From positions 94,696 through 158,695 of the forward strand of contig CAYVFI010000010.1 of assembly GCA_964450955.1 (NCBI GenBank): a stretch of 64,000 bases of DNA, in the 5' to 3' direction. The position numbers and the translations under genes are program-made. The notes beneath the pieces are model-generated. The model was not told the DNA's origin, did no database searches, and worked only from the letters and a program-made list of their open reading frames with translations. Below are positions 1 through 8,300 of this stretch, one piece after another (the stretch's first letter is position 1; each line of letters starts with the position of its first letter). Origin of the DNA: CAYNWT01 sp964450955. Lineage in GTDB: Bacteria > Planctomycetota > Planctomycetia > Planctomycetales > Planctomycetaceae.

Positions 1-316
1 CAGTCGGATCAGAAGCCCAGGGGTGGGCACTCGCAACCGACAGTGAATAAGTCAGTTCCTGATCGTGAAGAATTGCCCCGCCCCCGGAGAGGCGACGCAC
101 CAGCGGCAGAGCCCGCAACGGGTCAGGAACCACACCGACGTCTTTTTGAAAGTACCCCAGCGAGACAGTCGGTTCTTTCCATCGGTAGAACCGCAGAGTC
201 GACTGGCCCGATTGGACAGCGTGGTTCAGCAGACCTTCATCGATCTGCATGTTCTCAACACCGCTCTGTGCGGCCGATTCGTGGATGACGCGCAGCGAGA
301 ATGCTTGATTGGTCAA
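1..316 (-). CDS. Lipoate-protein ligase A family protein (5' part, runs off the window)
   Basis: The minus strand stays open from a TTG at 316 to the window edge (105 codons). The conceptual protein begins MTNQAFSLRVIHESAAQ and contains LRFYRWKEPTVSLGYFQ followed by VRRLSGGGAILHDQELTYSL, the substrate-binding core of biotin/lipoate A/B ligases. Such enzymes attach lipoate or octanoate to lipoyl domains. TTG is chosen because GGGAG lies 7 bases upstream; the first ATG is at residue 23, inside the conserved part. It starts 33 bases after gcvH, the gene for a lipoyl acceptor protein, which supports a lipoylation role. Whether it uses free lipoate or transfers octanoyl groups cannot be read from this fragment. 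Confidence 0.85.
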   Translation of the reverse strand, partial: MTNQAFSLRVIHESAAQSGVENMQIDEGLLNHAVQSGQSTLRFYRWKEPTVSLGYFQKDVGVVPDPLRALPLVRRLSGGGAILHDQELTYSLSVASAHPWASDPT

Positions 317-349
317 CTCAGGTCTCCCGCCGAAACCGGACGCTACACC

Positions 350-730
350 TTAGGACTCTGAGCAATGAGCCTCGTACGCGGCGTGGTCCATGAGGGCACC
401 GACTTCATCCGCATTGGAAAGCTTGACCTTCATTATCCAGCCGCCCGTGTACGGTTCATCCGACAACATCCCCAGATCGTCTGGCAGAGCGTCATTCACT
501 TCCGTGACTTCTCCGCTAATCGGAGCGTAAAGATCACTGGCTGCCTTGACGCTCTCAACGACGCCGAATACCGCGCCGACTTCTGTTGTGGAACCAACTT
601 CGGGCAGTTCCAGATAGACAAGGTCTGTCAGCGCATCAACGGCGAACTTCGAGATACCCACGGTGGCAATGTCGCCATCGACGCTTACCCATTCATGCGA
701 CTTTGCAAAACGTAAAGTTGTCGGATCCAT
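350..730 (-). CDS. gcvH: Glycine cleavage system H protein
   Basis: 126 aa, the usual H-protein size. The protein carries the aminomethyl group between the P, T and L proteins of the glycine cleavage system on a lipoyl-lysine arm. The lipoylation motif ESVKAASD is intact, with the lysine at residue 62. SHEWV near the N terminus and the acidic DLGMLSDEPYTGGW C-terminal block are also family signatures. The start at 730 has GGAG about 11 bases upstream. It sits third in a same-strand run (phosphatase fusion, rpiB, gcvH, lipoate ligase). The ligase that probably modifies it follows directly; gcvT and gcvP are not visible in the window. Confidence 0.95.
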   Translation of the reverse strand: MDPTTLRFAKSHEWVSVDGDIATVGISKFAVDALTDLVYLELPEVGSTTEVGAVFGVVESVKAASDLYAPISGEVTEVNDALPDDLGMLSDEPYTGGWIMKVKLSNADEVGALMDHAAYEAHCSES

Positions 731-778
731 TGACGCTAAGACTCCTGCATTATTGACGTCGGTTACGAAGAACCGTTG

Positions 779-1252
779 CTATTGTGGCTGTTTTTGGACT
801 GAGCCCAAGCCGTTTTGACTTTCAATTTCGCTAATCTTATCCAGTCGTCGTGCGTGGCGACCACCTTCAAATTCAGTGCCGATCCAGACTTCGACAATTT
901 GGTCCAGCAATGAATCACTGACCAAATCCGCAGACAGGCATAGAATGTTGGCATCGTTGTGCAGCCGGCTCATCTTGGTCGTCATCGTGTCGTGGCAAGA
1001 CACGCCTCGAACACCGGCAAACTTGTTCGCAGTAATGCACATGCCAAGTCCGGTTCCACAGATGAGAATCCCGCTGTCGAGTTCGCCCTGTGAAACCAGG
1101 CTCGCAACCCGCGACGCAAAGTCCGGGTAATCGACGCTATCGCTGGACTCAGGACCGCAGTCCATGGACGTGTGGCCAAGCTGGTTCAACTGAAGCAGAA
1201 CCTGATGCTTCTTGTCGAAACCCCGGTGATCGCTACCGACGCCGATTTTCAT
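779..1252 (-). CDS. rpiB: Ribose 5-phosphate isomerase B
   Basis: Interconverts ribose 5-phosphate and ribulose 5-phosphate in the non-oxidative pentose phosphate pathway. The RpiB/LacAB fold is shown by MKIGVGSDHRGFDKK at the N terminus and the active-site block ILICGTGLGMCITANK, whose first Cys is the usual catalytic base. The following HDTMTTKMSRLHNDANILCL matches the family. The start is put at the ATG at 1252, which gives the canonical N terminus and has GAAGGG 8 bases upstream. A GTG at 1261 is in frame and would overlap the upstream stop. It begins 2 bases after the stop of the YrdC-phosphatase gene, so the two are very probably co-translated. Confidence 0.94.
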   Translation of the reverse strand: MKIGVGSDHRGFDKKHQVLLQLNQLGHTSMDCGPESSDSVDYPDFASRVASLVSQGELDSGILICGTGLGMCITANKFAGVRGVSCHDTMTTKMSRLHNDANILCLSADLVSDSLLDQIVEVWIGTEFEGGRHARRLDKISEIESQNGLGSVQKQPQ

Positions 1253-1254
1253 AC

Positions 1255-2355
1255 TCAACACCCTTCATCAAAATCCGAACCAATGATGGCTCGCAGGCTT
1301 TCCTCTATCTCTCGCTCGCAGCGTTTGTATTCCGCCATCCCGCCCCCAATGGGGTCGACCACGTCTTCGCCGGTCCGCCGGAGCACATGCACCTTCGGTC
1401 CCAGGTCCGCTCGGAAACGAAGAATTGCATCGCGATGACCGTTGGTCATCGTGAAAATTGAATCGCTCGCCTCCAGCAACTGCTCTGAAAGTGGCTGGCT
1501 GACATGACTGCTGATGTCGATGTTGCGGTTTAGCAAGATCTCCACGGACTCACGACTTGCTGGTGAACCGGAAGCGGCCGCCAAGCCTGCTGACTGAACA
1601 AGGTATCCCAGTTCAAACAGCTTCTCAGGCGGGCATTGTAACCGCTCGGCCAACAAATTGCGAAACAAGCCTTCCGCCAATGGACTCCGGCAGGTGTTCC
1701 CCGTACAGACGAAAAGGTATATGCGACAAGCACTTAGGTTAATCGCGTGCTCGCTAAGAATCCCTGCGGACACAATCGTAAAGTCGGATCCCGAGACCTC
1801 CACCACACTGGCCGGCGCTTGATACGGTACAGAACCAGTGTCCAGTACAAGTTCTGCCGCCGGAAACGCGTCCGTAAATTCCGCGGCCGTCGATAGCTGT
1901 CCCGCAGCACCCACATCGGATGTCAGAACCAGCGGCTCTGCAACCTTCGACATGACAGACATGATTGTGGGGTCGTCAGGAGCGACCACCGGAACCAAGT
2001 CACCATCGGTCAGGGCGTCTTGAGCTTCCTGAACCAAACTTTGGAAGGCCCCGTCTTTAGTTGGCACCCGAGCGATTAGAGGACCGGGCCAACACCGATC
2101 AAGCAACCGACGCAGGCGAATCGGCAGATCCGGGGCGATATCCTGAGCCTGAGATTCATCATGGACCGCCAGCCACAACTGACGATCACCTTGCGTGGCA
2201 GCCTGCAACGAAGCAGAACTGCTGGCCAGCGTCGCAGCCGAGTAAGTGGTCGAACCCCTGAGCCCAACAACGCGACCTGCCTGCAACGCTTTGACCGCTT
2301 CGCCAACGGCGTTCGCTAACTCAGCTTCGGTTTCAATTGAAAGTAAACGCGGCAT
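1255..2355 (-). CDS. YrdC/Sua5-like domain fused to low-molecular-weight phosphatase domain
   Basis: 366 aa from the ATG at 2355 (a TTG at 2418 is in frame). Residues about 10-185 follow the YrdC/TsaC pattern (regulated start, GRVVGLRGSTTYS, then WPGPLIARVP and PLVLTSDVGAAG). The basic residues that bind substrates in true threonylcarbamoyl-AMP synthases (KxR...K/R) are not recognisable, so this half looks degenerate. Residues about 210-345 are a low-Mr protein phosphatase: P-loop FVCTGNTCRSPLAEG (CX5R) and the general-acid loop DPIGGG, as in protein arginine phosphatases. In Bacillus, separate sua5-like ywlC, phosphatase ywlE and rpiB (ywlF) are near neighbours; here the first two are fused and rpiB follows. 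Function of the fusion is inferred only. Confidence 0.85.
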   Translation of the reverse strand: MPRLLSIETEAELANAVGEAVKALQAGRVVGLRGSTTYSAATLASSSASLQAATQGDRQLWLAVHDESQAQDIAPDLPIRLRRLLDRCWPGPLIARVPTKDGAFQSLVQEAQDALTDGDLVPVVAPDDPTIMSVMSKVAEPLVLTSDVGAAGQLSTAAEFTDAFPAAELVLDTGSVPYQAPASVVEVSGSDFTIVSAGILSEHAINLSACRIYLFVCTGNTCRSPLAEGLFRNLLAERLQCPPEKLFELGYLVQSAGLAAASGSPASRESVEILLNRNIDISSHVSQPLSEQLLEASDSIFTMTNGHRDAILRFRADLGPKVHVLRRTGEDVVDPIGGGMAEYKRCEREIEESLRAIIGSDFDEGC

Positions 2356-2600
2356 GCGTGGCTCGGACTTGAGACAAACTGGAGCGCCAGTCTGACGCTG
2401 AGAATGCCCATTCGTCAAGCGACGCCAAGCCGGTAAACATTTGGCTGGAAACGACTTGCAGAAAAACCCATTCTTCTTACGCTATCCAAGCTGGGCTAAC
2501 TTGCATAACCTTCTCGTCTTTCGAACATTTCGCGCAAGATGCGCGATGGGTGACGAATCACCCTTGAGGGAACTGAGTCCTACCTGCGATTGATTTCTGA

Positions 2601-3341
2601 ATGCTGAAGACAACTGATAGCCAGCCCGGCAGTTCGAACCGCCGTAAGAAGGCGAAACAGAAAAAGAAGTTTCGCAAGCTTGTCGAGTTCAAAAGTATTT
2701 CCAGCAGCATCGCTGAAGCGCACTACGACGGCCCGGCGGGTGCAGTGCTTTCGATGGCAAGCAAAGTCTCGCTTCACGAACCGCTGGTCGGCCACTTACT
2801 TAAATCCGGCAAGTTCGATGTCACCCGGTTCCGAAATGTCCTGGACATCGGCTCTGGAGCCGGCCAGATACTCGGGCATCTAATCAAAATCTGTCAGCCC
2901 GAAGCGCGATTGGTTGGAATCGACCTGTCGCACGAAATGCTTCGTCGAGCCAGAAACAGGCTCCGTAGCGATCGGCCCGTGTTTGTGTCGGCCGACATGA
3001 CACAGCTGCCGTTTGCCGACAATTCATTTGACTGCATTACCTGCGGCTGGGTTATCGAACACCTGCCGCAACCCGCACCGGGATTGAATGAGTTCCATCG
3101 CGTTCTCCAGCCGGGTGGCAGTGTGCTGATGCTGGTCACTGAAGACACCATCGCTGGCGCGTTTAATAGTCGGTTCTGGAAGTGTCGAACCTTCAACCGC
3201 CGTGAATTTGAACGGGCATGCGTCGATGCTGGCTTGGGGTGGGAGGAAGAATTCTGGCTGACACCACTGCACAAGCTATTCAAAGCCGGCGGAATTTTGG
3301 TCGAAGCACGCAAGGCCGACTGCATCGATCAGTCGGAATAG
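2601..3341 (+). CDS. Class I SAM-dependent methyltransferase
   Basis: 246 aa. After a lysine-rich N terminus (about residues 12-31, RRKKAKQKKKFRK) the Rossmann core shows motif I VLDIGSGAGQ, the acidic end of strand 2 LVGIDLSHEML, motif II FVSADMTQLPFADNSFD and the post-motif WVIEHLPQP with LQPGGSVLML, which is the Methyltransf_11/UbiE pattern. The substrate cannot be told. The basic N-terminal tail may bind nucleic acid or an acidic partner, but that is a guess. It is divergent from the phosphatase-rpiB operon, and its 3' end overlaps the convergent inositol-phosphatase-like gene by 13 bases. Confidence 0.88.
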   Translation: MLKTTDSQPGSSNRRKKAKQKKKFRKLVEFKSISSSIAEAHYDGPAGAVLSMASKVSLHEPLVGHLLKSGKFDVTRFRNVLDIGSGAGQILGHLIKICQPEARLVGIDLSHEMLRRARNRLRSDRPVFVSADMTQLPFADNSFDCITCGWVIEHLPQPAPGLNEFHRVLQPGGSVLMLVTEDTIAGAFNSRFWKCRTFNRREFERACVDAGLGWEEEFWLTPLHKLFKAGGILVEARKADCIDQSE

Positions 3342-4255
3342 CGTTCCGGATTCCAGTCTTTCGCGTGCTCGCACATTGCGATCAGCATCTCACGATCCGG
3401 ACTGCATGCAACAATACCCGGCAGCCGCAACATGCTGGCTCGGTCGTCCATCCACAGTTCGCCAAAGTGAACCGGTTCCTGGTTGTGAACCCACAACGCG
3501 TCACCGCCCAGCGATCTGGCGATCTGCATCGATGCCGGGAAATCGTAGATATTCGGCGAGTGAATCAACGATCCTGCAAACTCGCCCGTTGCCATGAGCG
3601 GATAAATGCTGCCCGGCATCTTGGCTGAAATCACACCTTCCAGCCCAATCGAACTCAGCGACTCAGCCCGCTCAGCATCGCGCTGCTGAAACCCAATCAT
3701 GTAAATCCGTTTGGAACCCGCTTGCTGACGGTCGTTCCATGGCTCCATTTCAGCCAGAACCGCATTCGCCGAACGCGATGGATCGTCCTCGCCGCAGAAA
3801 ATTTTCCCGTTCTTAACTTCGGTCCACGTTCCGTGCTCACCAGCCTCAGGAACATAGACCAGCGAATAATGTACGTCGTCCGGCATCTGCAACTGCAACA
3901 TCACGCAGTAGCCATCACCGTCGCGGTCGCGGTACTGCTTGGTTCCATCAATCGGATCAATCGTGATCGCCAACTCAGCATCCTGATTGAAGAACCGCGT
4001 ATCGCCCGTGGATTCCTCGCCCTCAATCCGACACTCACGAAAAACCGGATCACCATCACGCAGCGCGGCGACGATGAGTTCCTGAACACTCAGATCCGCC
4101 AGCGTCAAAGCGTCTGTATTCGCATTCCCCGAATCCTTCCCGGTCACCGCAACATTAAACGGACGAATCTGTCGCGCAATCGCGCCGCCCCACCTCAGAA
4201 CCGAAGGCATCTCACGCGACAAGGCTTCAACGACCGCATCAATATTTGTGCTCAT
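3329..4255 (-). CDS. Inositol monophosphatase / CysQ-like phosphatase
   Basis: 308 aa. The metal-binding signature DPIDGTKQYRDRDGDGY is intact, with an upstream EGEES motif for the same metal site. The C-terminal motif is less typical: SPNIYDFPASMQIARSLGG stands where WDxAA is expected. The family (FIG superfamily) hydrolyses inositol phosphates, 3'-phosphoadenosine 5'-phosphate or sugar bisphosphates; the substrate here is unassigned. Its start overlaps the stop of the RimK-like gene by 4 bases (ATGA), and that gene in turn overlaps mch, so the three form one transcription unit. A role in tetrahydromethanopterin C1 metabolism or cofactor making is suggested by context only. Confidence 0.85.
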   Translation of the reverse strand: MSTNIDAVVEALSREMPSVLRWGGAIARQIRPFNVAVTGKDSGNANTDALTLADLSVQELIVAALRDGDPVFRECRIEGEESTGDTRFFNQDAELAITIDPIDGTKQYRDRDGDGYCVMLQLQMPDDVHYSLVYVPEAGEHGTWTEVKNGKIFCGEDDPSRSANAVLAEMEPWNDRQQAGSKRIYMIGFQQRDAERAESLSSIGLEGVISAKMPGSIYPLMATGEFAGSLIHSPNIYDFPASMQIARSLGGDALWVHNQEPVHFGELWMDDRASMLRLPGIVACSPDREMLIAMCEHAKDWNPERYSD

Positions 4256-5151
4256 CTTTGTTTTCTTTCTTCCTCAATCGATCGAATCAGCAGCGATGCC
4301 ACGTCAATCTTTGTCACCGAACCCAGCGCTTTCCAACCCGGAACCGCATTCACTTCCAACACAAACGGCAACCCGTCAGCGTCGCGAATGATATCAATTC
4401 CGGCGATCCGAGTTCCCGTTGCCGCGGCCGCGCGACACGCCAAATCGCGTTCAGCGTCGGTTGCCTCGTAGACTTCCGCCCTGCCCCGCTGGTTGACATT
4501 CGTGCGAAAGTCCAAATCGTTAACGCGTTTCATAGACGCCACAATCTGGCCGTCCAAAACCATCAATCGCACATCAAAACCAGCGTGATTCACGAACTCC
4601 TGCACGTAGAAAACGGCACCAGTCATCCGCAAAGACTTGAAGACGCGAAACGCCGTTTCTTCATCAGTCAGCCGCACAATCCCACGCCCCTCAGCCCCAA
4701 ACACAGGCTTGAGAACCACATCGCGGCCCAGTCGCTCAAAGCACTCCATCCCCTGCTCGACCGTTTCGCACGTCGCCGTTTTCGGAACCGGAACACCCGC
4801 GGCCGCCAGCCGAGCCGTCGTCAAATACTTATCCACCGCGCACTCGATGGAACGCGGGCTGTTGACGACACTGACGCCAGCTTCCGCCAACTGCCCCAAT
4901 ACGTTCATCCGAAACACAACCTGTTCCAGCGAACCCGGCGGCATGGTTCGAACGATAACCGCATCGACCTCGTCCAATCCAAAACGATTCAACTCATAGT
5001 CAAGCGCCGACACCCCGGTCGCACCCGAACCGACCTCCCCCACCAACGACCGAAAATCCAACAGCAGCGGTTCATGCCCCGCATCCACAATCACACGGCG
5101 CAGGTCCTTCGCGTACCAACTCCGCTGGTTGGCCAGCATCGCAATCCGCAT
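4252..5151 (-). CDS. RimK-like ATP-grasp ligase in the mch cluster
   Basis: 299 aa. The ATP-grasp fold is shown by VLKPVFGAEGRGI (lysine and glycine-rich loop), FYVQEFVNHAGFDVRLMVL, and the metal-binding end GIDIIRDADGLPFVLEVNAVPGW. RimK-family enzymes add amino acids, usually glutamate, to a carboxylate; archaeal MptN does this to tetrahydromethanopterin. In methylotrophic bacteria a RimK-like gene (orf17 of Methylorubrum) lies in the H4MPT cluster with mch. The start ATG overlaps the mch stop (TAATG), so translation is coupled. A glutamyl ligase of H4MPT side-chain synthesis is the best guess; activity is not shown by sequence. Confidence 0.87.
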   Translation of the reverse strand: MRIAMLANQRSWYAKDLRRVIVDAGHEPLLLDFRSLVGEVGSGATGVSALDYELNRFGLDEVDAVIVRTMPPGSLEQVVFRMNVLGQLAEAGVSVVNSPRSIECAVDKYLTTARLAAAGVPVPKTATCETVEQGMECFERLGRDVVLKPVFGAEGRGIVRLTDEETAFRVFKSLRMTGAVFYVQEFVNHAGFDVRLMVLDGQIVASMKRVNDLDFRTNVNQRGRAEVYEATDAERDLACRAAAATGTRIAGIDIIRDADGLPFVLEVNAVPGWKALGSVTKIDVASLLIRSIEEERKQR

Positions 5152-6101
5152 TACGCCCGACCAAACTTCGGCAGCGCAAGATCTTCGATAATCTGACCGA
5201 ACTCAAAGGTGTTCCCGGTCTTCAAATTCTGGAGCACGACAACCGCCGGGCTAAACAAGTGCTTGTCGATCTTGTAGAAGTCCCCGCCCGCTTCTTCAAA
5301 CAAATCCGCAAACGACCGCCCATGCGCGGACGAACTGTTGCTGGGCACCTTCGGCCCGATTTCGCGAATCTCATCGTCCTCGCAACTCACCCACAGCGTC
5401 ACCCGCGCGCCGTACAGGATTGCGTCGTTGGTGCGCCCGATCCCGGTTAAGTCGTCGGCCGCAACCGGTGGCAATGGAGCTGTCCCGAACCCGCTGGCGA
5501 CGTTTCGAGTCTCAAAGCCAACCTCGTGTAACTTGTGCATCGCCGTCTCAACAGACCGGGCCAGAACCTGCACGTTGCCGGCTTGCGAAGCAGTCGGAGC
5601 CACCAACAGCGTCACGCCGCTTCCACACTTCTCAGCCAAATCAGCCGCGACTTCCTCCGTCGGCAACTTACCCGCTTCCAGCACGCCAACCGCATGTGGA
5701 GGCGGTTCCGGTTCGAACCCAAACTCCTTCAGCATCGGTTCTCGACACGCCGCCAGCCGCATCGGCCCCGAACCCATCCCAAAGTAGTCATCGCCAGTCA
5801 CCTGCCAACCGGCGTACTGACTCAGCAAACACGCGACCAGCGGATGGTCCGTCGAAACGTCAATGTGCGGCACTCGGCGAGAACCAAACACCCCGTGCGT
5901 CAACCGAATCTTGGCCAAATCCGCCATGCAAACATGCGCCAAGGCCAGCCCCGTCTCCAGGCCGCCAACCGCATCGACTCCGCAATCAATCACACGACAG
6001 CCATCCGCCAGCTCCGACACCGCAACGCGCATCGGCTCCGCTTGATCGGCCATAAAGTTTGCAACCACCAGCGACCGCTGGTTAAGTTCAATCGAGTTCA
6101 T
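5151..6101 (-). CDS. mch: Methenyltetrahydromethanopterin cyclohydrolase
   Basis: 316 aa from the ATG at 6101, which gives the family N terminus MNSIELNQRSL and lies 8 bases after an AAGG; an in-frame start at 6170 would add an unconserved leader. The enzyme interconverts methenyl- and formyl-H4MPT in cytosolic formaldehyde oxidation. Conserved segments include DCGVDAVGGLETG, PHIDVSTDHPLVACLLSQYAG, GDDYFGMGSGPMRL and ASQAGNVQVLARSVETA. H4MPT enzymes were first found in methanogens, then in methylotrophic proteobacteria and Planctomycetes. It is the first gene of the overlapping trio with the RimK-like ligase and the inositol-phosphatase-like gene. Confidence 0.96.
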   Translation of the reverse strand: MNSIELNQRSLVVANFMADQAEPMRVAVSELADGCRVIDCGVDAVGGLETGLALAHVCMADLAKIRLTHGVFGSRRVPHIDVSTDHPLVACLLSQYAGWQVTGDDYFGMGSGPMRLAACREPMLKEFGFEPEPPPHAVGVLEAGKLPTEEVAADLAEKCGSGVTLLVAPTASQAGNVQVLARSVETAMHKLHEVGFETRNVASGFGTAPLPPVAADDLTGIGRTNDAILYGARVTLWVSCEDDEIREIGPKVPSNSSSAHGRSFADLFEEAGGDFYKIDKHLFSPAVVVLQNLKTGNTFEFGQIIEDLALPKFGRA

Positions 6102-6394
6102 TCTGTTGGCCTTGGGTCCGTGTTCAAATCGGTCAACGAAGCTTGTAATCCTGCAAAACGATAGTGACACAGATCAGTCACGGCCAGGCCACCGACCACA
6201 TTCGCTTGCCAGCCAAACAGACGCCAGAAACCAAAAAGCGACTCCGGTCTTCGGCTTCAACACCATCGCCCTGAAACAGCCACCGCCTCAGGCTGAGCGG
6301 ACCAGCGATACCCCGCCGAATCCCACTAAGTTGTCTTGGTCTCTCCACAAAAGTATTCTGGTTCGCTCAGATTAACCGCACCGGAGACGCTTTG

Positions 6395-7594
6395 ATGGAC
6401 ACAACAAACGGCACCCTTAACCGCAAACTTCGCATGGCTTTGGTCGGCGGTGGACAGGGCAGCTTTATTGGCCGAGTACACGCAACCGCCGCTGTTCTGG
6501 ACAACCGTGCCGCTCTTGTCGCCGGCGCTTTGTCATCAAACGCAGAACGCGCAAAGGCATCGGCTCCTTCGTACGACATCAAAGAAGACCGAGCGTACGG
6601 TTCGGTCACCGAGTTGATTGAAAAAGAACTCGCTTTGCCGGAAGACCAACGCATCGACTTTGTCAGCGTGGCCACTCCAAACCACACTCACTTCGACATC
6701 GCCAAATCGGCAGTCGAAGCCGGCTTCAACGTCATCTGCGACAAGCCAATGACCTTCGATTACGGTCAGGCTCAGGAACTTGTCAAAGCGGTCGAATCAT
6801 CCGACGTCGTGTTCGCCGTTTCGCACAACTACACCGGCTACCCCATGATCCGCCAGGCGCGCGAGATGATTCTTAGTGGCGAACTGGGCGAAATTCAGGC
6901 CATCCGCAGCAACTACATTCAAGGCTGGTTGCGTTCGAGACTGGAAGAAGAAGACCAAAAACAAGCCGCGTGGCGGACTGACCCGACGAAGTCCGGAGCA
7001 GCCGGCGCGTTCGGGGACATCGGAACCCACGCCTACAACCTTGGTCGCTATATGACGGGGCTCATTCCGTCGGAACTATCTTCGCACCTGAAGATTTTCG
7101 CTCCCGGCCGAGCACTCGACGACTACGGTCATGCCGTCATCCGATATGAAAACGGAGCACTGGGAACCGTCACCGCGAGCCAAATCTCACACGGCCGCGA
7201 AAACGATCTATTCATTGAGATCGACGGAACCAAGGGCGCGTTGGCCTGGCGACAGGAAGAACCGAACGTGATGATCGTTCGCAAGAATGGTTCTCCACAC
7301 CAGATGTATACTCGCGACCCGAACGCTTCCTTCATGAACGAAGCCGGCGCCGGTGCCTGCCGATTGCCATCGGGTCACCCGGAAGCGTTTTTCGAAGCGT
7401 TCGCCAACGTTTACCGCAGCTCCTACGACGCCATGGTCGCGCGAGCCGCTGGTGAATCGTTTGAAAAGAAAGACACCGTTTATCCGAACGTCTACGACGG
7501 AGCGGAAGGCATGTACTTCATCCAGCAGTGCGTCGCATCCAGTGCCGAAAACGGCGCGTGGCTGCCACTGAAGTGCGAGTACGCTCGCGTCTGA
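6395..7594 (+). CDS. Gfo/Idh/MocA family oxidoreductase
   Basis: 399 aa, cytoplasmic (no signal). The N-terminal Rossmann fold begins MALVGGGQGSFIGRVHATA, and the family catalytic segment VICDKPMTFDYGQAQ (the EKP-type motif, here DKP) follows FVSVATPNHTHFDIA. The second-domain signature SGAAGAFGDIGTHAYNL holds the active-site Asp and His. These NAD(P)-dependent enzymes oxidise or reduce sugars, inositols and their derivatives. Start ATG at 6395 has GGAG 8 bases upstream; a TTG directly before it is also in frame. The gene stands alone and is followed by a repeat fragment. The exact sugar substrate cannot be assigned. Confidence 0.92.
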   Translation: MDTTNGTLNRKLRMALVGGGQGSFIGRVHATAAVLDNRAALVAGALSSNAERAKASAPSYDIKEDRAYGSVTELIEKELALPEDQRIDFVSVATPNHTHFDIAKSAVEAGFNVICDKPMTFDYGQAQELVKAVESSDVVFAVSHNYTGYPMIRQAREMILSGELGEIQAIRSNYIQGWLRSRLEEEDQKQAAWRTDPTKSGAAGAFGDIGTHAYNLGRYMTGLIPSELSSHLKIFAPGRALDDYGHAVIRYENGALGTVTASQISHGRENDLFIEIDGTKGALAWRQEEPNVMIVRKNGSPHQMYTRDPNASFMNEAGAGACRLPSGHPEAFFEAFANVYRSSYDAMVARAAGESFEKKDTVYPNVYDGAEGMYFIQQCVASSAENGAWLPLKCEYARV

Positions 7595-7607
7595 GCACCA
7601 ACCCTGC

Positions 7608-7712
7608 CACCTCTCCTGCTTGCGGGAGAGGTCGCGGTCTCAGCCGCGGGAGAGGGCTTGACCGATACCGAAGGATTGCTGCTTGACGGTTCGATGACTT
7701 GACCCTGCAACG
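7608..7712 (+). repeat. Fragment of the interspersed inverted-end element
   Basis: Begins CACCTCTCCTGCTTGCGGG and continues AGAGGTCGCGGTCTCAGCC, the same opening as the full copies at 8301 and 58951. Similarity continues loosely (CCGA..GGATTGCT, then TTGAC..CCTGC) but the right arm with its closing AGGTGACT is missing. It lies just after the stop of the oxidoreductase. A left-arm hairpin remains (GGGAGAGG against CCTCTCC). The right boundary is approximate. Confidence 0.7.
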
Positions 7713-7745
7713 TCATCCCGCGACGTAGACCTCATGCGCTCGTTG

Positions 7746-8186
7746 TCAGGTATTGGATAAGATGAAGTCCGAATCACCCCAGTTCGGTTCCCTGATGAAT
7801 TTGCTCAGATGTTCCCACAGCCCGTCGCCGTAAGCCCGCTGCGAATCGGCGAACAATTCCTTCTGTGCTTCTTGAATCTGTTTCCGACCTCCGCGCCCAA
7901 CCGGCCCATGCGGATGCAACAGTACTTTGCCATCACGCCAGAAACTCAAGTCCGATTCGTCACTGACGAACTCGTAAAACGCATACCCAAACCGAGCCGA
8001 AGCCTGCCGCGCGATTTCGACAAAGTTAAATCGGCAGTCCGACGAATACAGTGCATAGAGTTTGTGTGAGACGATGACGAGCCGGGACGGCACAGGAGTT
8101 TCCACTTCGATGAAGAAATCCCCCGCCTGATCTTCGTCGTCTGCTTCGAACAGAACCGTCTGACCATCCTTTGCACTCTGTTCCAT
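7746..8186 (-). CDS. Hypothetical protein
   Basis: 146 aa, acidic, soluble, no signal or membrane segment, no family recognised. Notable pieces are SRLVIVSHKLYALYSSDCRFNFVEIARQA and FYEFVSDESDLSFWRDGKVLLHPHGPVGRGGRKQ broken up across the middle. In-frame codons upstream of the chosen ATG (8186) still look coding (HKWFPYDYDDKKAA) back to a TGA at about 8250, but no ATG, GTG or TTG lies among them. Either the ATG at 8186 is used or the gene has lost its original start through a frameshift. It is flanked on both sides by copies of the interspersed element. Confidence 0.65.
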   Translation of the reverse strand: MEQSAKDGQTVLFEADDEDQAGDFFIEVETPVPSRLVIVSHKLYALYSSDCRFNFVEIARQASARFGYAFYEFVSDESDLSFWRDGKVLLHPHGPVGRGGRKQIQEAQKELFADSQRAYGDGLWEHLSKFIREPNWGDSDFILSNT

Positions 8187-8300
8187 TGCAGCCTTCTTGT
8201 CATCGTAGTCGTACGGGAACCATTTATGGGATTCTGGTTCTTTCCGTCATCGGCTGCCAGAGCGTTTCAACCCCACCGGAACACAAACACCCGAACCTGC

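Noticed and set aside
4246..5196. 316-codon plus-strand open frame opposite the RimK-like gene
   Set aside because: Rich in Arg, His and Pro with no domain; antisense shadow of a clear ATP-grasp gene in a high-GC region.
5420..6164. Two long plus-strand open frames opposite mch
   Set aside because: Arg/Pro/Ser-rich low-complexity translations opposite an unmistakable mch gene.
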